From positions 46,517 through 110,516 of the forward strand of contig CAYZTM010000010.1 in NCBI GenBank assembly GCA_964481425.1: a stretch of DNA of 64,000 bases, given 5' to 3'. This document shows positions 60,099 through 64,000 of this stretch, in pieces. Made by a program: the position numbers and the translations under genes. The notes below the pieces were generated by a model. It was not told the DNA's origin. It worked only from the letters and a program-made list of their open reading frames with translations, and ran no database searches. Numbering within the stretch: the stretch's first letter is position 1; each line of letters begins with the position of its first letter. Source of the DNA: MKUN01 sp964481425. Its GTDB lineage: Bacteria > Bacteroidota > Bacteroidia > Chitinophagales > Chitinophagaceae.

Positions 60099-62760
60099 AA
60101 CCATTTTTCGCAACTATTCATTCTTAATTTATATCCTGTTCTTAGCAGTGCCGGCAACGGCCCAGATAGCTATGCCCGGCAGTAGCCAGGGTACGGGCCT
60201 GGGACAGCAAAATAATGCATCGCCCGGAGAACCCCAGCGGCAGGTATATGAAATAGGCGGTATTACCGTAAAGGGAGTAAAATACCTTGATGAAGATCTG
60301 CTTATAGCAGTTACCGGTCTCACCATAGGTCAAAAGGTGTACCTACCCAATGACGAAAACATAGCGAAGGCCATCAAAAACCTGTGGAAGCAGGAATTGT
60401 TTGCGGATGTAAAGATCACTATATCCAAAACCATCGGCGATAAGATATTCCTTGATATAGATGTGGAGGAGCGCCCACGTATGAGCAAATATCGCTTTAA
60501 GGGGATCAAGAAGAGCGAAGCGCAGGAACTAAAGGATAAGGTGAACCTCGTACGATCTCGCGTGGTAACCGAGGCTACCAAGAAGGAAGCGGTTGTCAGG
60601 ATACAGAAATTCTTTGAAGATAAAGGGTACGGTGATGTGAAAGTAAAGGTGAGGGAACGGAAAGATACGCTGGCGGTTAATTCTGTGATACTTACTTTTT
60701 CGATAGATAAGGGAAGCAAAACACATATCAACCAGGTAACCATATCCGGTAATACCCACGCCTCGGAAGCAAGACTGAAACGGACGCTGAAATCGACGAA
60801 AGAGGTGGCTCATTTTACCCTGCATGCTACCGACAAACAGACCGTTTACGAACGTGATAAACGAAGCTTCGGTACTTATCTTAAACAGCTTGATTTCCTA
60901 TCACCATCCAAAACTTTGGAGGCGCTTAACCCATACCTCCGGTTGAACTTCTTCTCTTCTTCAAAATTCAATGAGCAGAAATATGAAGATGATAAGGTGT
61001 CGCTCATCAGTTATTACAACTCTCTTGGCTATCGTGATGCAGATATTGTGGCAGATACTGTGTATCGGGTGAACAATGGTAATATCAATGTGGATATTAA
61101 GGTAAGAGAAGGCCACAAATACTATTTTGGAGATATTGAGTGGAGGGGTAATACCAAATACTCTACTGCAGAGCTGGCCCGTATATTGGGTATCAAGAAG
61201 GGCGATGTATATAACCAGGAACTGCTCGAGAAGCGTATTGGTAAGGTACTTAGCCCCGAAGGTGGCGAGGATATAAGCAGCCTGTATATGGATGATGGTT
61301 ACCTGTTCTTTAATATAGACCCGGTAGAAACTTCGATAGTTGGCGATACCATAAATTATGAAATGCGCATTACCGAGGGGCCGCAAGCTACCATCAGGGA
61401 TGTGACCATAGCCGGTAACGACCGCACCAATGAGCATGTGATCAGGAGGGAACTGCATACATTGCCCGGCAATAAATTCAGCCGAGCTGACCTGATCCGT
61501 TCACAGAGGGAAATAGCCACCCTGGGTTTCTTTGACCAGGAAAAGATAGGTATACAGCCAAGGCCACATCCAGAGGATGGAACTGTGGACATTGATTATA
61601 CCGTGGTAGAGAAATCGAGCGACCAATTGCAGCTTTCAGCCGGCTTTGGCGGAGGTGTGAAGTTCTATGGCAATGTGGGCGTATCGTTCAGCAACTTCTC
61701 GCTGCGTAATATATTCAAACCTAAATTCTGGGATCCGCTGCCTGTGGGTGACGGACAGAAATTCTCTGTCAATTACCAGTCGAATGGTGCTTACTATAAC
61801 TCATTCAGTACTTCGTTCACAGAACCATGGCTGGGTGGTAAAAAACCTAATGCGCTTACTACAAGTTTTGTGTACAGCAAATACTCCGGTGCAGCCTATG
61901 GCAGCGATCCGAATACATCCTTCCTGCGGATGGTGGGTGGCGGTGTGTCCCTAAGCAGGCGCCTGAAATGGCCGGATGATAACTTTGTGTTTACTTATGG
62001 GGTTAACTATAGCAATTACAGGTTGAAGAACTATGCGCTGATCAGTGACTTTACGAATGGTTATAGCAACAACCTGTATTTTAAACTGGTATTGGCCCGG
62101 TATTCTATAGACCAACCCTTATATCCACGCAGTGGTTCGAACATCAGTTTTACTTTCCAGTTCACACCGCCGTATAGTGCATTTGGAAGTACCGATTACA
62201 GCACTGAAACATCGAACCAGAAATATAAATGGATAGAATACCATAAATATCGTTTTACGGCTGACTGGTACCAGAAGGTGAGTGGCAACCTGGTATTCAA
62301 GCTCAGTACGAAGTATGGCTTTATGGGATACTTCAACAAAGACATTGGGTACTCGCCATTCGAACGCTTCCAGTTAGGTGGCGATGGGCTCTCGGGATAT
62401 TCTTATTTTGTAGGAAAGGACATCATTTCGCAGCGTGGTTATGACGTATACTCACAGCAGGCAGTAATATTTAACAAATACACTGCAGAGCTCCGTTATC
62501 CATTCTCTTTGAGCCCGACAGCCACTATTTACGGCCTTGCCTTTGTTGATGCTGCCAATGCATGGGACAATTTTAAGGATTTTAACCCGTTAAAGCTGAA
62601 CAGGGATGCAGGTTTGGGTATTCGCATTTATCTGCCTATGTTTGGCTTGCTCGGGCTTGATTATGGCATAGGCTTTGATAGATATGATCCGGCAAACGGA
62701 ATTACAAAGTTCAAAGATCTTGGCAAGTTCACCTTTATGTTAGGTTTCGAACCCGATTGA
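60091..62760 (+). CDS. bamA: Outer membrane assembly factor BamA
   Basis: The 889-residue essential barrel that inserts outer-membrane proteins. The signal MYKTIFRNYSFLIYILFLAVPATAQ decides the start at 60091 and overlaps uppS. About five POTRA domains occupy residues 50-470 (EIGGITVKGVKYLDEDLLIA, VEERPRMSKYRFKGIKKS, THINQVTISGNTHASEARLKRTL, KYYFGDIEWRGNTKYSTAEL, ATIRDVTIAGNDRTNEHVIRREL). A 16-strand barrel follows, with the hallmark VEKSSDQLQLSAGFGG at its start and FTFMLGFEPD at the end. The two ompH genes downstream supply periplasmic chaperones. Confidence 0.95.
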   Translation: MYKTIFRNYSFLIYILFLAVPATAQIAMPGSSQGTGLGQQNNASPGEPQRQVYEIGGITVKGVKYLDEDLLIAVTGLTIGQKVYLPNDENIAKAIKNLWKQELFADVKITISKTIGDKIFLDIDVEERPRMSKYRFKGIKKSEAQELKDKVNLVRSRVVTEATKKEAVVRIQKFFEDKGYGDVKVKVRERKDTLAVNSVILTFSIDKGSKTHINQVTISGNTHASEARLKRTLKSTKEVAHFTLHATDKQTVYERDKRSFGTYLKQLDFLSPSKTLEALNPYLRLNFFSSSKFNEQKYEDDKVSLISYYNSLGYRDADIVADTVYRVNNGNINVDIKVREGHKYYFGDIEWRGNTKYSTAELARILGIKKGDVYNQELLEKRIGKVLSPEGGEDISSLYMDDGYLFFNIDPVETSIVGDTINYEMRITEGPQATIRDVTIAGNDRTNEHVIRRELHTLPGNKFSRADLIRSQREIATLGFFDQEKIGIQPRPHPEDGTVDIDYTVVEKSSDQLQLSAGFGGGVKFYGNVGVSFSNFSLRNIFKPKFWDPLPVGDGQKFSVNYQSNGAYYNSFSTSFTEPWLGGKKPNALTTSFVYSKYSGAAYGSDPNTSFLRMVGGGVSLSRRLKWPDDNFVFTYGVNYSNYRLKNYALISDFTNGYSNNLYFKLVLARYSIDQPLYPRSGSNISFTFQFTPPYSAFGSTDYSTETSNQKYKWIEYHKYRFTADWYQKVSGNLVFKLSTKYGFMGYFNKDIGYSPFERFQLGGDGLSGYSYFVGKDIISQRGYDVYSQQAVIFNKYTAELRYPFSLSPTATIYGLAFVDAANAWDNFKDFNPLKLNRDAGLGIRIYLPMFGLLGLDYGIGFDRYDPANGITKFKDLGKFTFMLGFEPD

Positions 62761-62801
62761 TGGCAAGGCTAAAAAAACTTACAATAAAATCCGAATCGAT
62801 A

Positions 62802-63341
62802 ATGAAACAGAAACTAAGAAACAATTCGATAAAGCTTCTTTTGGGCATTGCATTGCTGCTTGTTGCAGGTACCAGCGCTAATGCACAAAAGTATTGTATG
62901 ATTGACTCCAAATATATCCTGGAGAAAATGGTGGAGTATAAGGATGCCCAGACCAAACTGGACAAACAGTCAAAGACATGGCAGGATGAGATAGATGCGA
63001 AAATGGCTGAGGTGGATAAGATGTACAAATCGTACCAGGCTGAGCGAGCCATGCTATCGGACGACATGCGCAAAAAGCGCGAAGAAGATATAATTCAGAA
63101 GGAGAAGGCAGCTAAAGACCTGCAGAAGCAACGTTTTGGTTACGAAGGGGATCTTTTCAAGAGGCGCCAGGAATTGGTAAAACCGATACAGGATAAGGTG
63201 TATAATGCGGTACAGAAACTGGCTGCAAACAAAGGATATGACTTTGTGCTGGACAAAGCGGGTGGGGTGACCTTATTCTATGCCAACCCGGTATTGGATA
63301 AGAGCGATGATGTGCTCAAATTACTTGGAATAAACAAATAA
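62802..63341 (+). CDS. OmpH/Skp family periplasmic chaperone
   Basis: A 179-residue Skp-type chaperone that carries unfolded outer-membrane proteins to BamA. The signal is MKQKLRNNSIKLLLGIALLLVAGTSANAQ. The mature part is a long coiled coil (EKMVEYKDAQTKLDKQSKTWQDEIDAKMAEVDKMYKS... RKKREEDIIQKEKAAKDLQKQ) capped by VYNAVQKLAANKGYDFVLDK. ATG 62802 is chosen because it starts the signal; ATG 62760 overlaps the bamA stop. It is 41 bases after bamA and in its operon. Confidence 0.92.
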   Translation: MKQKLRNNSIKLLLGIALLLVAGTSANAQKYCMIDSKYILEKMVEYKDAQTKLDKQSKTWQDEIDAKMAEVDKMYKSYQAERAMLSDDMRKKREEDIIQKEKAAKDLQKQRFGYEGDLFKRRQELVKPIQDKVYNAVQKLAANKGYDFVLDKAGGVTLFYANPVLDKSDDVLKLLGINK

Positions 63342-63355
63342 TGGTCTTTACTTTG
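63325..63355 (+). promoter_or_regulatory. Possible promoter of second ompH
   Basis: TTG (63325-63327), 20 bases, TTACTTTG (63348-63355), a 7 of 8 match. It overlaps the end of the first ompH gene. It may give the second copy extra expression. Confidence 0.4.
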
Positions 63356-63388
63356 CACAACCATAAATAAAAAATATAAAAAATAATA

Positions 63389-63895
63389 ATGAAAAAGATA
63401 GTATTGTTATTCGCCTGTGGATTAATGATAAGCAGTGCAGCCTTTGCCCAATCACCGAAACTTGGATATATCAATTCACGCGAATTGCTTGAAGCAATGC
63501 CTGAGATTAAGAAAGCGGACAGCAACCTGCAGATATATGCCAAATCTTTCCAGGATCAACTGCAGGATATGCAGAAGGAATATGAAAAGAAGGTGCAGGA
63601 TTACCAGTCACAATCAAAGACAATGAGCGATGCTGTAAAAGAGGTGAAGGAAAAGGAGATAATGGACTTACAAAATCGTATAGAAAGCACCAACCAAAGT
63701 GCGCAGGATAAAGTGTCGAAGAAGAAAGAAGAACTTTATACACCTATACTTGACAAAGCAGATAAGGCTATCAAAGATGTAGCCAAGGAAAAAGGCTATG
63801 ATTACATATTTGATACCAGCGGTGGTATGCTGCTGTATGCCAAGGATGGTGATAATATCATAGCCCTTGTAAAGCAGAAAATGGGATTAAAATAA
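63389..63895 (+). CDS. OmpH/Skp family periplasmic chaperone
   Basis: A 168-residue second Skp homologue. The signal is MKKIVLLFACGLMISSAAFAQ. YINSRELLEAMPEIKKAD opens the body and a coiled coil follows (QDQLQDMQKEYEKKVQDYQSQS... EKEIMDLQNRIESTNQ), then VAKEKGYDYIFDTSGGMLLYA. The shared GYDFVLDK/GYDYIFDT ends show the two copies are paralogues, but they differ elsewhere and may have separate clients. It starts 47 bases after the first copy and ends at the operon terminator. Confidence 0.93.
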   Translation: MKKIVLLFACGLMISSAAFAQSPKLGYINSRELLEAMPEIKKADSNLQIYAKSFQDQLQDMQKEYEKKVQDYQSQSKTMSDAVKEVKEKEIMDLQNRIESTNQSAQDKVSKKKEELYTPILDKADKAIKDVAKEKGYDYIFDTSGGMLLYAKDGDNIIALVKQKMGLK

Positions 63896-63912
63896 AGTAT
63901 AAGAATATATAG

Positions 63913-63940
63913 AAAGCCCCGCTATTAGCGGGGCTTTTCT
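63913..63940 (+). terminator. Intrinsic terminator of the bamA operon
   Basis: AAAGCCCCGCT (63913-63923) pairs with AGCGGGGCTTT (63927-63937) around a 3-base loop, then TTCTTTTA. It lies 17 bases after the second ompH stop. Confidence 0.9.
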
Positions 63941-63946
63941 TTTAGT

Positions 63947-64000
63947 TGTCTCGTCCTGATAAAAGTTGACCAACTAAAACAAATAATATGGTCAACGAAA
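63947..64000 (+). mobile_element. Possible left end of an insertion sequence, partial
   Basis: After the terminator the DNA changes character. GTTGACCA (63965-63972) and TGGTCAAC (63989-63996) form an 8-bp inverted repeat that hides an ATG at 63988. Such start-masking hairpins occur near IS ends. The window ends before any transposase can be read, so this is tentative. Confidence 0.25.

Overview
The window comes from a Bacteroidota chromosome, most likely a Chitinophagales/Chitinophagaceae-type bacterium. The evidence is type IX secretion (T9SS) C-terminal sorting domains on several exported proteins, a PorP/SprF protein, prs next to an L25/CTC-type rplY, two OmpH/Skp chaperones behind bamA, a eukaryote-type citrate synthase, little sign of Shine-Dalgarno sequences, and repeated matches to the Bacteroidota promoter signature (TTTG, about 19 bases, TAnnTTTG). 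The family-level placement is inference. There is no CRISPR array, rRNA operon or intact canonical tRNA. A run of ten N inside a protease gene shows this is an assembled draft sequence.

Layout. 1-5.6 kb: a tyrosine/tryptophan-rich exported protein cut by the window edge, an alpha/beta hydrolase with a DUF3052 gene, then rplY, prs and a polytopic membrane protein on the minus strand. 5.7-13.8 kb: osmC, an F420-type NADP reductase-like gene, lutA-like, ribH, a TPR protein, pdhA, then recF, citrate synthase and a deoxyhypusine-synthase-like gene. 13.9-18.9 kb: a SHOCT protein, a sialidase-like T9SS protein, two AT-rich unknown genes and a CrtI-like FAD oxidoreductase with no normal start codon. 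19-28.2 kb: glmM, an M16 protease, a response regulator overlapping a five-PAS histidine kinase, and recA. 28.4-34 kb: rpsG-rpsL, then small envelope genes and a tight operon of UBP zinc finger, DUF5996 and an exported PLP enzyme. 34.2-37.5 kb: SDR, ABC ATPase, permease and surE. 37.6-40.8 kb: three tandem paralogous T9SS cargo proteins. 41-47 kb: lpxK, a YD-type exported protein, a tandem-repeat region, rnr, a polyprenyl synthase and an EVE gene. 47-57.3 kb: sterol desaturase-like, frr, erpA, MORN protein, RlmK-like methyltransferase, orphan ABC ATPase, acyl-CoA dehydrogenase, hydrolase plus glycosyltransferase, RsmI-like methylase and mpg. 57.3-64 kb: porP/sprF, upp, then uppS-bamA-ompH-ompH, ending in what may be the left end of an insertion sequence.

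How the genes fit together. Most of the window is core metabolism and information processing (translation, repair, TCA entry, PRPP and UMP salvage). Two envelope themes recur: outer-membrane biogenesis (uppS, bamA, two ompH, lpxK) and T9SS with its cargo. Intrinsic terminators are long and G+C rich and mark most convergent ends. Promoter boxes helped choose several start codons (prs, erpA, uppS, pdhA).

The points most worth a second look are the UBP zinc finger/DUF5996/PLP-enzyme operon, a tRNA-like T-arm and acceptor stem enclosing the recA terminator, an intrinsic-terminator-like hairpin immediately before a hydrolase start codon, the bacterial deoxyhypusine synthase homologue, the T9SS cargo triplet, and a 45-base tandem repeat region. 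I do not see a clear-cut new defence or mobile system.
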